A model generated the notes under the pieces. It was not told where the DNA came from. It worked only from the letters and a program-made list of their open reading frames with translations, and did no database searches. A stretch of 64,000 nucleotides of DNA, from the NCBI RefSeq assembly GCF_000761155.1, contig NZ_CP009533.1, positions 3,644,001 to 3,708,000 of the forward strand, read 5' to 3'. Made by a program: the position numbers and the translations under genes. This DNA is from Pseudomonas rhizosphaerae. GTDB taxonomy: Bacteria > Pseudomonadota > Gammaproteobacteria > Pseudomonadales > Pseudomonadaceae. Shown piece by piece: positions 46,837 through 56,249 of the stretch; the stretch's first letter is position 1; each line of letters begins with the position of its first letter.

Positions 46837-46873
46837 GACGCGCCTGCGGGCGCCCAAGAGAAGAGGCTCGACG

Positions 46874-47365
<492 letters not shown>

Positions 47366-47376
47366 GGTTCTTTGAC

Positions 47377-48459
47377 ATGAAGATCGGTGTAATCGGTGGC
47401 GGCCAACTGGGCCGCATGCTGGCCCTGGCCGGTACCCCCCTGGGGATGAATTTCGCTTTCCTGGATCCGGCGCCCGACGCCTGTGCCGCGCCCTTGGGCG
47501 AGCACCTGCGGGCCGACTACGGCGACCAGGACCATCTGCGCCAGCTGGCGGACGAAGTCGACCTGGTCACCTTCGAGTTCGAAAGCGTGCCGGCCGAGAC
47601 GGTGGCCTTCCTGTCGCAATTCGTGCCGGTGTACCCCAGTGCCGACGCGCTGCGCATCGCGCGCGATCGCTGGTTCGAGAAGAGCATGTTCAAGGACCTG
47701 GGCGTTCCCACGCCGACGTTCGCCGACATCCAGTCCCAGGCCGATCTTGACGCTGCGGTGGCCAGCATCGGCCTGCCTGCTGTCCTCAAGACCCGCACCC
47801 TGGGCTATGACGGCAAGGGCCAGAAGGTCCTGCGCAGCGCTGCCGACGTGGCTGGCACCTTCGCCGAGCTGGGCAGCGTGCCGTGCCTGCTCGAAGGCTT
47901 CGTGCCGTTCACCGGTGAAGTGTCGCTGATCGCCGTGCGCGCCCGCGATGGCGAAACCCGTTTCTACCCCTTGGTGCACAACACCCACGAGACCGGCATC
48001 CTGCGCCTGTCGGTGGCTAGCACCGCACACCCGCTGCAGGGTCTGGCCGAAGATTACGCTGGCCGTGTGCTGGAGAAGCTCGACTACGTCGGCGTGCTGG
48101 CATTCGAATTCTTCGAAGTGGACGGTGGCCTCAAGGCCAACGAAATTGCACCCCGCGTCCACAACTCCGGGCACTGGACCATCGAAGGCGCCGAGTGCAG
48201 CCAGTTCGAGAATCACCTGCGGGCTGTAGCAGGTCTGCCCCTGGGCTCGACTGCCAAGGTCGGCGAGAGCGCCATGCTCAACTTCATCGGTGAGGTGCCG
48301 TCAGTGGCGCAGGTCGCCGCCATCGACGATTGCCATCTGCACCACTACGGCAAGGCCTTCAAGGTTGGTCGCAAGGTGGGTCATGCCACCGTGCGCAGTG
48401 CCGATCGCGCCACGCTGCAACGGCAGATCGCCGAAGTGCAGGCCCTGATCGAGGGTTGA
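47377..48459 (+). CDS. purK: N5-carboxyaminoimidazole ribonucleotide synthase
   Basis: PurK carboxylates AIR to N5-CAIR with ATP and bicarbonate, supplying PurE. The 360-residue protein begins MKIGVIGGGQLGRMLALAG and has the ATP-grasp motifs TRTLGYDGKGQKVL and EIAPRVHNSGHWTIEGAECSQFE. It follows purE by 11 bases. It is presumably controlled with purE by the leader upstream. Confidence 0.97.
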   Translation: MKIGVIGGGQLGRMLALAGTPLGMNFAFLDPAPDACAAPLGEHLRADYGDQDHLRQLADEVDLVTFEFESVPAETVAFLSQFVPVYPSADALRIARDRWFEKSMFKDLGVPTPTFADIQSQADLDAAVASIGLPAVLKTRTLGYDGKGQKVLRSAADVAGTFAELGSVPCLLEGFVPFTGEVSLIAVRARDGETRFYPLVHNTHETGILRLSVASTAHPLQGLAEDYAGRVLEKLDYVGVLAFEFFEVDGGLKANEIAPRVHNSGHWTIEGAECSQFENHLRAVAGLPLGSTAKVGESAMLNFIGEVPSVAQVAAIDDCHLHHYGKAFKVGRKVGHATVRSADRATLQRQIAEVQALIEG

Positions 48460-48552
48460 GGAACCATTGCCGACCATCAACTCTCTGATGGCTGTACGCC
48501 AAGGCTGCTATCGAGCCCTGGCATCAAGCCTGTTCATATCAGAGGGAACATC

Positions 48553-48801
48553 ATGGGAATCATTGGGACTATCTTCATCGGCTTGATCGTTGGTCTGCTG
48601 GCTCGTTTTCTGAAGCCTGGCGATGACAGCATGGGTTGGATCATGACCATTCTGCTGGGTATCGCCGGCTCCCTGGCCGCGACCTACGGTGGTCAGGCCC
48701 TGGGCATCTACCGAGCTGGCGAAGGTGCCGGCTTCCTTGGTGCCCTGGTCGGCGCGATCATCCTGCTGGTGATCTACGGCATGATCAGCAAGAAGCGTTG
48801 A
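48553..48801 (+). CDS. GlsB/YeaQ/YmgE family small membrane protein
   Basis: The 82-residue protein has three hydrophobic, Gly-rich segments (GTIFIGLIVGLLARFL, MGWIMTILLGIAGSLAATYGGQ, GAGFLGALVGAIILLVIYG), as in the transglycosylase-associated family. The family is often stress-induced; the annotation does not imply enzyme activity. AGAGGGA precedes the ATG. It follows purK but has a separate 93-base gap. Confidence 0.9.
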   Translation: MGIIGTIFIGLIVGLLARFLKPGDDSMGWIMTILLGIAGSLAATYGGQALGIYRAGEGAGFLGALVGAIILLVIYGMISKKR

Positions 48802-48854
48802 TCCACCGCGTTCGATGCCCGTGGCAGCGATGCGGGTGTCACGCCGCTGGAACC

Positions 48855-48889
48855 GCAGCCCCCCTCGAGCCTGCCTCGATGGGGGCTGC
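48855..48889. terminator. Long hairpin after the YeaQ-like gene
   Basis: GCAGCCCCC/GGGGGCTGC and an inner TCGAG/CTCGA form an almost continuous stem of about 14 bp. No T-run follows. It probably ends transcription of the small membrane protein gene. Confidence 0.5.
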
Positions 48890-48941
48890 GTCGCGTCTGG
48901 GCTGTGAGTAGAATGGCCGACCTTTCAACCTGGGCCCTGTC

Positions 48942-49475
48942 ATGCGCCGACTTCTACTGCTCTGCCTCGTATTCGCTGCAGCCACTGCGCGCGCTGAATT
49001 GCCGGAAACCGACTGGCTGCAACTGATGCCCAAGGCCGATCAGGAGGCGTTGGAACGGATGCCCGAAATCGACCACGACTCGCCCGAAGCCCAGGGTACG
49101 TTCACCGAAAAAGGCGGGATGAAGCAGGCCAAGGGTCTGCCCGCCGTGATGTATTCCACCAAGACCGTGCCGGCCATGAACGGCAAGGACATCCGCATCG
49201 GTGGCTATCCCGTTCCGTTGGAAAGCGATGCCAAGGGCAACAGCACGCTGTTCTTCCTGGTGCCGTATCCGGGTGCCTGCATCCACGTGCCGCCACCGCC
49301 GCCGAACCAGTTGATCCTGGTGCGCTACCCCAAGGGCTTGAAACTGGCCGATATCTATACGCCGTTGTGGGTGACGGGCAAGGTCAAGGTGGAGAAGGTC
49401 AGCAACGACTTGGCCGATGCGGCCTATGCGCTGGATGCGCAGAAGGTGAGGGTGGTGAAGGAGTCGGATTTGTGA
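48942..49475 (+). CDS. DUF3299 secreted protein
   Basis: The 177-residue protein has a signal peptide (MRRLLLLCLVFAAATARA) and the DUF3299 hallmark PGACIHVPPPPPNQLILVRYP (near residue 110). GYPVPLESDAKGNSTLFFLVPYP precedes it. The family is periplasmic, of unknown function, often near ABC exporters, which are absent here. An octamer tandem repeat begins at its stop codon. Confidence 0.85.
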   Translation: MRRLLLLCLVFAAATARAELPETDWLQLMPKADQEALERMPEIDHDSPEAQGTFTEKGGMKQAKGLPAVMYSTKTVPAMNGKDIRIGGYPVPLESDAKGNSTLFFLVPYPGACIHVPPPPPNQLILVRYPKGLKLADIYTPLWVTGKVKVEKVSNDLADAAYALDAQKVRVVKESDL

Positions 49476-49511
49476 GTTTGTGAGTTTGTGAGTTTATGAG
49501 TTTATGAGGTT
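49472..49511 (+). repeat. Octamer tandem repeat (GTGAGTTT)5
   Basis: Five 8-bp units run from the last bases of the DUF3299 gene: three exact GTGAGTTT, then ATGAGTTT and ATGAGGTT. The unit supplies TGA stops in every frame as it repeats. Confidence 0.9.
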
Positions 49512-49519
49512 GCAGGTCT

Positions 49520-49597
49520 GGCCTCTTCGCGGGCAGAGCCCCGCTCCCACAGGTAAAGTGATCATCTGTGGGAGCGGGCTCTGCCCGCGAAGAGGCC
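49520..49597. repeat. REP pair (type B), near-perfect 32-bp inverted repeat
   Basis: GGCCTCTTCGCGGGCAGAGC and the following CCGCTCCCACAG are mirrored by CTGTGGGAGCGGGCTCTGCC and CGCGAAGAGGCC, with a loop of about 13 bases. It separates convergent genes. Confidence 0.9.
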
Positions 49598-49614
49598 CGC
49601 AAAGCCTGCATAAA

Positions 49615-50517
49615 TCAAAGCTGTGAAGCAGTAAACCTCACACCCATGGCACAGGCCGCGCCAGGCGCCAGCGTCACCACGTCATCCCACACGTTCGCCG
49701 TCTCGATGCACAGCATGCCCTGCCAACCGTCGTCGGCCATGTCCGGCAAGGCTGCGGCCCGTGCGGTCCATGGGTTCCACACCACCGCGCTGCGCGAGCC
49801 GGTGGAGGCGAGGGTTACCCGACGGTGCCAGCCCGGGTCGACGAAGCTCAGCTGCGCCGGAGTGTTCAGGTAGATCCGGTCGGTCTCGCCGGCAAAGCCG
49901 AGCACCCCGGCCTGCTGGCGGGGCTGCCAGTTGTCCAGGGTCTCGATGTAGGTCAGGCCGCCCAGGCACTCGACCGTGGCCTGGCGCACGTCACTGACGG
50001 CGAAGTAACTGTGCAGCGCCTGGCTCAGGGTGACCGGATGGTCGTCCAGATTGCGGCTGTGCAGTGTGATTTCCAACGCGTCGCCGAGTACCACGCACAG
50101 CTTGACTTCGACCTTGTGCGGCCATCCAGGCAGTTCGCCGCGAGCGGCCTGCGGTACGCTCAGTTCGACCTTGATGCCCGATTCGAGTTGGTCGATGCCC
50201 AGCAATTCCCAGTCCAGCGTACGCACCAGGCCATGGGCAGAGGCTTCGTCGGTGGCGGTACGCATGGCCTGCACCGACTCGGGGTTGCGCGCCAGGTTGC
50301 CGAACCACGGCCAGCACACCGGCACGCCGGTACGAACGGCCTTGCCCGGCTTGTACAGCGCCGCCGGGTTGGGCCAGATCAGCGGCTGCTGCCCGTGGCG
50401 CTGGTAGCTGATTACCTGGGCGCCCTGTTGCGCGATCAGCAGCTCGGCCTGATCGGTGCTGATGCGCCAGCAATTGAGTTCATCGAGCTTGACCGATTCG
50501 ACCTGCGGCTCAGACAT
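49615..50517 (-). CDS. D-hexose-6-phosphate mutarotase (YeaD-like)
   Basis: The 300-residue aldose-1-epimerase-fold protein has LLIAQQGAQVISYQRHGQQPLIW, AVRTGVPVCWPWFGNLA (phosphate and substrate site), TLSQALHSYFAVSDV and a late TETDRIYLNTP-like strand. It interconverts anomers of hexose-6-phosphates. The family members in Pseudomonas stand alone or near sugar genes. It is 52 bases downstream of a thioesterase gene read in the same direction. Confidence 0.88.
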   Translation of the reverse strand: MSEPQVESVKLDELNCWRISTDQAELLIAQQGAQVISYQRHGQQPLIWPNPAALYKPGKAVRTGVPVCWPWFGNLARNPESVQAMRTATDEASAHGLVRTLDWELLGIDQLESGIKVELSVPQAARGELPGWPHKVEVKLCVVLGDALEITLHSRNLDDHPVTLSQALHSYFAVSDVRQATVECLGGLTYIETLDNWQPRQQAGVLGFAGETDRIYLNTPAQLSFVDPGWHRRVTLASTGSRSAVVWNPWTARAAALPDMADDGWQGMLCIETANVWDDVVTLAPGAACAMGVRFTASQL

Positions 50518-50569
50518 GTAGAGTTCTCGCTATGGGTTCAAAAAGTCGGGGTGAAGCGCCGCGGGCTCA

Positions 50570-50971
50570 TCAGCGCCGTGGCGGTACCGCGCGGGTGCGA
50601 CCGCTGCCGTCGATGGCGACGAACACGAAGACGGCTTCGGTGACCTTGCGCCATTCACTGGACAGCGGATCGTCGCTCCACACTTCGACCATCATCTGGA
50701 TCGAGCTGCGGCCGATCTCCAGGGTCTGGGTGTAAAAGGACAACTGCGCGCCGACGGCGACCGGGACCAGGAAGGCCATGCGATCGATGGCCACCGTGGC
50801 CACGCGGCCTCCGGCAACCTTGCTGGCCATGGCCGTGCCGGCCAAATCCATCTGGGCCACCAGCCAGCCCCCGAAAATATCACCGAAGCCATTGGTTTCG
50901 CGCGGCAGCGCGGTGATCTGCAAGGCCAGGTCGCCTTGGGGAATTGGGTCTTCTTGTTCGAGTTCAATCAT
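50570..50971 (-). CDS. Acyl-CoA thioesterase, YciA-like hotdog
   Basis: The 133-residue protein has the YciA pattern NGFGDIFGGWLVAQMDLAGTAMASKVAGG, with the Asp and Gly-Gly of the active-site helix, and VATVAIDRMAFLVPVAVGAQL. It hydrolyses a range of acyl-CoAs in the cytoplasm. It is shorter than the thioesterase at 25263-25748 and from a different subgroup. Confidence 0.9.
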   Translation of the reverse strand: MIELEQEDPIPQGDLALQITALPRETNGFGDIFGGWLVAQMDLAGTAMASKVAGGRVATVAIDRMAFLVPVAVGAQLSFYTQTLEIGRSSIQMMVEVWSDDPLSSEWRKVTEAVFVFVAIDGSGRTRAVPPRR

Positions 50972-51295
50972 GCCGGGGGGCCTCTGACCCGTGACGCTTT
51001 ATTGGAGTGGCGCATCGATCGTCGCCAATGACAAAAGCCTACACGGCTTTTCTTTCAACTGGCGCACACAGGGTACCTCTGCGAAATCGGCTACAACGCT
51101 AGCTGCGTTTTCGCACAACACCCTTCAATAATGCCCAGTATATAGGCGCAGAACCGCTATAACGACCGTTCGCTGTTCAATTACTGTGTTTGCCAATACA
51201 GGCCATGTGCTTTTTCTAGCAATTTGCTATCGTGCCTGCACTGCCAAACCCAAAACAGCAACAAAGCTGTGGATTTGTATATAAGAGAACATCAC
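50972..51295. other. Intergenic region before the MFS gene, with a small palindrome
   Basis: No gene is seen in these 324 bases. TAGCAA-T-TTGCTA at 51217-51229 is a perfect 6-bp inverted repeat about 65 bases before the transporter start and could be an operator. The lower GC is typical of a promoter region. Confidence 0.4.
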
Positions 51296-52585
51296 ATGAC
51301 CGCCGCGCCTTCGAGTATCGCTCCGCCTTCGCGTCCGCTGACCCGCAGTGATTACAAGACACTTTCGTTGTCCGCCCTGGGCGGTGCACTTGAGTTCTAC
51401 GACTTCATCATCTTCGTATTCTTCGCAGCGGTGGTGGGCAAGTTGTTCTTCCCCGCCGACATGCCCGAGTGGCTGCGCCTGATGCAGACTTTCGGCATCT
51501 TCGCGGCCGGCTACCTGGCGCGACCGCTGGGCGGCATCATCATGGCGCACTTCGGCGACCTGCTGGGGCGCAAGAAGATGTTTACCCTGAGCATCTTCAT
51601 GATGGCCGTGCCGACCCTGATCATGGGTCTGCTGCCGACCTACGCACAGATCGGCATCTTCGCACCCATCCTGTTGCTGCTGATGCGCGTGATCCAGGGC
51701 GCGGCCATCGGTGGCGAAGTGCCCGGCGCCTGGGTGTTCGTCTCCGAGCACGTGCCGGGGCGCAATGTCGGCTATGCCTGCGGCACGCTGACCTGCGGCC
51801 TGACCAGCGGGATTCTGCTGGGGTCGCTGATGGCCACGGCCATCAACAGCATCTACACCCCGGCCGAGGTTTCCGACTACGCCTGGCGTATCCCGTTCCT
51901 GATCGGCGGTGTATTCGGGCTGGCCTCGGTGTACCTGCGTCGCTGGTTGCATGAAACCCCGGTCTTCGCCGAACTGCAGCAACGCAAGGCGCTGGCCGCC
52001 GAAGTGCCGCTGCGCACGGTGCTGCGCGACCATCGCGGTGCGGTGGCCATTTCCATGCTGCTGACCTGGTTGCTGTCGGCGGGGATCATCGTGGTCATCC
52101 TGATGACCCCGACCATCCTGCAGACCCTCTACGGGTTTACCCCCAAGCAGTCGCTGCAGGCCAACAGCCTGGCGATCGTGTTCCTGAGCCTGGGCTGCAT
52201 CGGATCGGGCGCGCTGGCCGACCGGTTCGGCGCCGGCAAGGTGTTCGTATTCGGCAGCCTGGCCCTGCTGGCCACCTCCTGGACCCTGTTCCACAGCCTG
52301 CACGCCCACCCGGATTGGCTGTTCCCGCTGTATGCGGTGACGGGGCTGAGCGTCGGTGTGATCGGTGCGGTGCCGTACGTGATGGTCAAGGCCTTCCCGG
52401 CCGTGGTGCGCTTCTCCGGCCTGTCGTTTTCGTACAACGTGGCCTACGCCATCTTCGGTGGCCTGACGCCGATGGCGGTGACCCTGCTGATGAAGTCCAA
52501 CCCCATGGGCCCGGCCTACTACGTGGCGGCGATCTGTGTGATCGGCTTCCTCTGCGGCGTGTACCTGATGGCCAAGAAGCGCTGA
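51296..52585 (+). CDS. MFS transporter, metabolite:H+ symporter (MHS) subfamily
   Basis: The 429-residue, 12-helix protein shows LSALGGALEFYDFIIFVFFAAVVGKLFFP at helix 1, the motif GDLLGRKKMFTLSIFMMAVPTLIMG between helices 2 and 3, and GGEVPGAWVFVSEHVP. These fit the MHS branch, which takes up carboxylates or osmolytes. The substrate is not evident. The start at 51296 (MTAAPSS) is preferred because the frame upstream lacks coding character; AGAGAA is upstream. Confidence 0.88.
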   Translation: MTAAPSSIAPPSRPLTRSDYKTLSLSALGGALEFYDFIIFVFFAAVVGKLFFPADMPEWLRLMQTFGIFAAGYLARPLGGIIMAHFGDLLGRKKMFTLSIFMMAVPTLIMGLLPTYAQIGIFAPILLLLMRVIQGAAIGGEVPGAWVFVSEHVPGRNVGYACGTLTCGLTSGILLGSLMATAINSIYTPAEVSDYAWRIPFLIGGVFGLASVYLRRWLHETPVFAELQQRKALAAEVPLRTVLRDHRGAVAISMLLTWLLSAGIIVVILMTPTILQTLYGFTPKQSLQANSLAIVFLSLGCIGSGALADRFGAGKVFVFGSLALLATSWTLFHSLHAHPDWLFPLYAVTGLSVGVIGAVPYVMVKAFPAVVRFSGLSFSYNVAYAIFGGLTPMAVTLLMKSNPMGPAYYVAAICVIGFLCGVYLMAKKR

Positions 52586-52654
52586 GCCCGGCGCGCGTTC
52601 GCGGGTTCTGCCCGCGAACGGACCTCGCGCAGAGGATGATGGCCATTCATCCTA

Positions 52655-52672
52655 CTGTCATAATCCTTTCAT
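52655..52672 (+). promoter_or_regulatory. Pho box upstream of pstS
   Basis: CTGTCAT-AATC-CTTTCAT matches the PhoB consensus (CTGTCAT, 4 bases, CTGTCAT) with one mismatch, 73 bases before the pstS start. Confidence 0.88.
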
Positions 52673-52744
52673 AGAGTGTTGCCACGGCCCACCGATACCG
52701 AGCGCCGATTCAACACCCTTTTCTGGATTCGCTAGGAGCAAGGC

Positions 52745-53743
52745 ATGAAACTCACGCGTTTGATGGCCGCCATGACCTTTGTCGCTGCTGGCGTTGCCAC
52801 GGCCAATGCGGTAGCCGCCGTCGACCCTTCCATCCCTGCCTACGTCAAGACCACCGGCGTGTCGGGCAACCTGTCCAGTGTCGGCTCCGATACCCTGGCC
52901 AACCTGATGACCTTGTGGGCCGAGAACTACAAGAAGGAATACCCGAACGTCAACATCCAGATCCAGGCAGCCGGTTCGGCCACGGCGCCCACGGCGCTGA
53001 TCGAAGGCACCGCCAACCTGGGGCCGATGAGTCGCAAGATGAAGGACACCGAAATGGCGGCCTTCGAGCAGAAATACGGCTACAAGCCCACCGCCATTCC
53101 AGTGGCCGTCGACGCCCTGGCCGTGTTCGTGCACAAGGACAACCCGATCCAGCACCTGACCATGGAGCAGGTCGACGCCGTGTTCTCGTCGACTCGCCTG
53201 TGCGGCGCCAAGGCCGACGTGAAGACCTGGGGCGATCTGGGCGTGACCGGCGACCTGGCCAACAAGCCGGTGCAGCTGTTCGGTCGCAACTCGGTGTCCG
53301 GCACCTATGGCTACTTCAAGGAGGAAGCCCTGTGCAAGGGTGACTACAAGCCCAACGTGAACGAACAGCCGGGCTCGGCCTCGGTGGTGCAGTCGATCAG
53401 CAGCTCGCTGAACGGCATCGGTTACTCGGGTATCGGCTACAAGACGGCCAGTGTGAAGACCGTGCCATTGGCCAAGAAGGGCAGCACCGACTTCATCGAA
53501 GACACCGAGGAAAACGCCCTGAACGGCAAGTACCCGCTGTCGCGCTTCCTCTATGTGTACGTCAACAAGGCACCGAACAAGCCACTGGCACCGCTGGAGG
53601 CCGAGTTCGTCAAGCTGATGCTGTCCAAGCAGGGCCAGGAAGTCGTGGTCAAGGATGGCTACATTCCCCTGCCTGCCAAGGTCGCCGCCAAGGCACTGGC
53701 CGACCTGGGCTTGAAGGAAGGGGCAGACGTCGCCAAGCAGTGA
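52745..53743 (+). CDS. pstS: Phosphate ABC transporter, periplasmic binding protein
   Basis: PstS captures phosphate for the Pst importer. The 332-residue protein has a signal peptide ([20 protein letters not shown], cleavage near AVAA), [29 protein letters not shown]-like ligand segments ([14 protein letters not shown]) and [18 protein letters not shown], which binds phosphate. AGGAG is present upstream. A Pho box precedes it, and a REP pair plus a second Pho box separates it from pstC, so it has a promoter of its own. Confidence 0.95.
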   Translation: MKLTRLMAAMTFVAAGVATANAVAAVDPSIPAYVKTTGVSGNLSSVGSDTLANLMTLWAENYKKEYPNVNIQIQAAGSATAPTALIEGTANLGPMSRKMKDTEMAAFEQKYGYKPTAIPVAVDALAVFVHKDNPIQHLTMEQVDAVFSSTRLCGAKADVKTWGDLGVTGDLANKPVQLFGRNSVSGTYGYFKEEALCKGDYKPNVNEQPGSASVVQSISSSLNGIGYSGIGYKTASVKTVPLAKKGSTDFIEDTEENALNGKYPLSRFLYVYVNKAPNKPLAPLEAEFVKLMLSKQGQEVVVKDGYIPLPAKVAAKALADLGLKEGADVAKQ

Positions 53744-53755
53744 ATATAGCCACCC

Positions 53756-53845
53756 TGTAGGAGCGGCCGGTGGCCGCGAAAAGAGCGCCGCGGTACACCT
53801 GATGCACCGCAGTGACAGGTTCGCGGCCAAAGACCGCTCCTACGG
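53756..53845. repeat. REP pair (type A) between pstS and pstC
   Basis: TGTAGGAGCGGCCGGTGGCC followed by GCGAA at 53756 and TTCGCGGCCAAAGACCGCTC followed by CTACGGG ending near 53845 form an inverted pair. It may dampen read-through from pstS into pstC. Confidence 0.8.
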
Positions 53846-53909
53846 GATTACCGTATATCCATTCGCCGACGGCCTTGAGCCGGCCGGCGATTTTGTCGCG
53901 TCACCTCGT

Positions 53910-53927
53910 TGTCATGTTTCTGTCATA
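53910..53927 (+). promoter_or_regulatory. Pho box upstream of pstC
   Basis: TTGTCAT-GTTT-CTGTCAT matches the PhoB consensus with one mismatch and lies 45 bases before the assigned pstC start. It indicates PhoB control of pstCAB-phoU independent of pstS. Confidence 0.88.
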
Positions 53928-53971
53928 CAGGATCGCTAGGGTGTGCGCATGAACGATCTGGCCAATTCCCG

Positions 53972-56233
53972 ATGACCCCGACTTCTCCACCCAAGCGCAT
54001 CGATTTCAACACCCCCGAGATGCAGCGCAAGCGGCGCATGCGTGCGCTCAAGGATCGCTTCACGCGCTGGTATGTGTTGGTTGGTGGCCTGGCGGTGCTG
54101 GCCGCGATCACCCTGATTTTCTTCTTCCTCGCCTATGTCGTGGTGCCGCTGTTCAAAGGCGCCGACCTGACCGTCGAGGCGCCCTTGCATCCGGCATGGC
54201 TGCAGGAGGCCGGCAAGCCTTTGGTGTACGCGCTCGAAGAGCAGAACGAAGCGGGCATGCGCGTTTCCGAGCAGGGCACGGCGCTGTTCTTCAATGCCCA
54301 TACCGGTGAAGAGCTGTCGCGCACGGCGCTGCCGATTCCGGCCGGGGTGACCGTGACCGCCAGCGCCAAGGACCAGCCCGGCGCACCGCTGGTGGTACTG
54401 GGCTTGTCGAACGGTGCGGCCCTGGTATTTCGTCATACCTACCGCGTGACCTACCCAGGTGGCAACAAGACCATCACGCCGGCGATCGAATACCCCTACG
54501 GCAATACCCCCATCGTACTCGACCCCCAGGGTCGCGCGCTGGAGCGGGTCAGTATCAATGCCAGCGATGCCAGCCTGATCCTGGCCGGCTCGACCGGCGA
54601 CCAGCTCAACGTGCTGCAACTCACCCGCGAAGAAAGCATGATGACCGGCGAGGTCACTAACGAGCAGAAGCGCATCGAGCTGCCGCAGATGAACCAGGCG
54701 GTGAAGGCGATCTTCATCGACCCGCGTCAGCAGTGGCTGTACGTGATCAACGGACGTGCCCAGGCCGATGTTTTCAGCCTGCGTGACCGCAGCATGAACG
54801 GCCGCTACAAGCTCAGCGAAAACGCCGACACCCAGATCACCGCCAGCGCGCAACTGGTCGGCGGCATCTCGCTGATCATCGGCGACTCCAAGGGCGGCCT
54901 GGCGCAATGGTTCATGGCCCGCGACGAGGACGGCGAACCGCGCCTCAAGCAGATCCGTACGTTCCAGATGGGCCACTCGCCGATCGTGCAGATCAGCTCC
55001 GAGCAGCGTCGCAAGGGCTTTACCGCCCTGGACGCTTCGGGCCAGCTGGGCGTGTTCCACAGCACCGCCCACCGTACGCTGCTGGTCGAGCAGGTGGTCG
55101 ACGGTCCCGGTATCTACGCCTTGTCGCCACGGGCCAACAGGCTCATGGTCGAAGCCAACGGCGCATTGCAGCCGTTGAGCCTGCACAACCCGCATCCGGA
55201 AGTGTCGTGGAGCTCGATGTGGAGCAAGGTCTGGTACGAGAACTACGACAAGCCCGCCTACGTCTGGCAGTCGACGGCGGCCAACACCGATTTCGAGCCC
55301 AAGATGAGCCTGGCGCCGTTGACCTTCGGTACCTTGAAGGCCGCGTTCTACGCGATGCTGCTCGCCGCGCCACTGGCCATCGCCGCCGCGATCTACACCG
55401 CCTACTTCATGGCTCCGGGCATGCGTCGCAAGGTCAAGCCAGTCATCGAGCTGATGGAAGCCATGCCCACGGTGATCCTCGGCTTCTTCGCCGGCCTGTT
55501 TCTGGCACCCTATGTGGAAGGCCATCTGCCGGGTATCTTCAGCCTGCTTCTGCTCACCCCGCTGGGCATTCTGAGTGCAGGCTTTCTGGTCAGTCGTCTG
55601 CCCGAGTCGATTCGCCTGCGCATCCCGGATGGTTGGGAAAGTGCGATCTTGATCCCGGTGATCCTGCTAGTGGGCTGGTTCGCTCTGTACATGAGCCCGT
55701 TCCTGGAAACCTGGTGGTTCGGCGGCGACATGCGCCTGTGGATCAGCAACGACCTGGGCATCACCTACGACCAACGCAACGCGCTGGTAGTGGGCCTGGC
55801 CATGGGCTTCGCGGTCATTCCTAACATCTATTCGATTGCCGAGGACGCCGTGTTCAGCGTGCCGCGCGGCCTGACCCTTGGCTCGCTGGCGCTGGGCGCC
55901 ACGCCGTGGCAGACATTGACACGCGTGGTGATCCTGACCGCCAGCCCGGGCATCTTCTCGGCGTTGATGATCGGCATGGGCCGGGCCGTGGGCGAAACCA
56001 TGATCGTGCTGATGGCCACCGGCAACACGCCGGTCATGGAAATGAACCTGTTCGAAGGACTGCGCACCCTGGCCGCCAACGTGGCGGTGGAAATGCCGGA
56101 GTCGGAAGTGGGCGGCAGCCATTACCGCGTGCTGTTCCTCTCGGCCCTGGTGTTGCTGTTGTTCACCTTTGTCATGAACACCGCGGCCGAGCTGATTCGT
56201 CAGCGCCTGCGCAAGAAATATTCATCGCTTTGA
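53972..56233 (+). CDS. pstC: Phosphate ABC transporter, permease (long PstC)
   Basis: The 753-residue PstC is much longer than the E. coli form (about 320): after the first helix (YVLVGGLAVLAAITLIFFFLAYVV) comes a large extracytoplasmic domain of about 400 residues, then the permease core from about residue 470, with ELMEAMPTVILGFFAGLFLAPYV and the EAA-like loop GLTLGSLALGATPWQTLTRVV. This long form is normal in Pseudomonas. The ATG at 53972 has no ribosome site; an 8-codon frame from ATG 53949 ends exactly over it (see findings). Confidence 0.92.
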   Translation: MTPTSPPKRIDFNTPEMQRKRRMRALKDRFTRWYVLVGGLAVLAAITLIFFFLAYVVVPLFKGADLTVEAPLHPAWLQEAGKPLVYALEEQNEAGMRVSEQGTALFFNAHTGEELSRTALPIPAGVTVTASAKDQPGAPLVVLGLSNGAALVFRHTYRVTYPGGNKTITPAIEYPYGNTPIVLDPQGRALERVSINASDASLILAGSTGDQLNVLQLTREESMMTGEVTNEQKRIELPQMNQAVKAIFIDPRQQWLYVINGRAQADVFSLRDRSMNGRYKLSENADTQITASAQLVGGISLIIGDSKGGLAQWFMARDEDGEPRLKQIRTFQMGHSPIVQISSEQRRKGFTALDASGQLGVFHSTAHRTLLVEQVVDGPGIYALSPRANRLMVEANGALQPLSLHNPHPEVSWSSMWSKVWYENYDKPAYVWQSTAANTDFEPKMSLAPLTFGTLKAAFYAMLLAAPLAIAAAIYTAYFMAPGMRRKVKPVIELMEAMPTVILGFFAGLFLAPYVEGHLPGIFSLLLLTPLGILSAGFLVSRLPESIRLRIPDGWESAILIPVILLVGWFALYMSPFLETWWFGGDMRLWISNDLGITYDQRNALVVGLAMGFAVIPNIYSIAEDAVFSVPRGLTLGSLALGATPWQTLTRVVILTASPGIFSALMIGMGRAVGETMIVLMATGNTPVMEMNLFEGLRTLAANVAVEMPESEVGGSHYRVLFLSALVLLLFTFVMNTAAELIRQRLRKKYSSL

Positions 56234-56249
56234 GAAAAGGTAGCCGGCT

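Noticed and set aside
49472..49597. CRISPR-like repeats
   Set aside because: The octamers are direct tandem repeats without spacers, followed by a single inverted REP pair; no cas gene is present.
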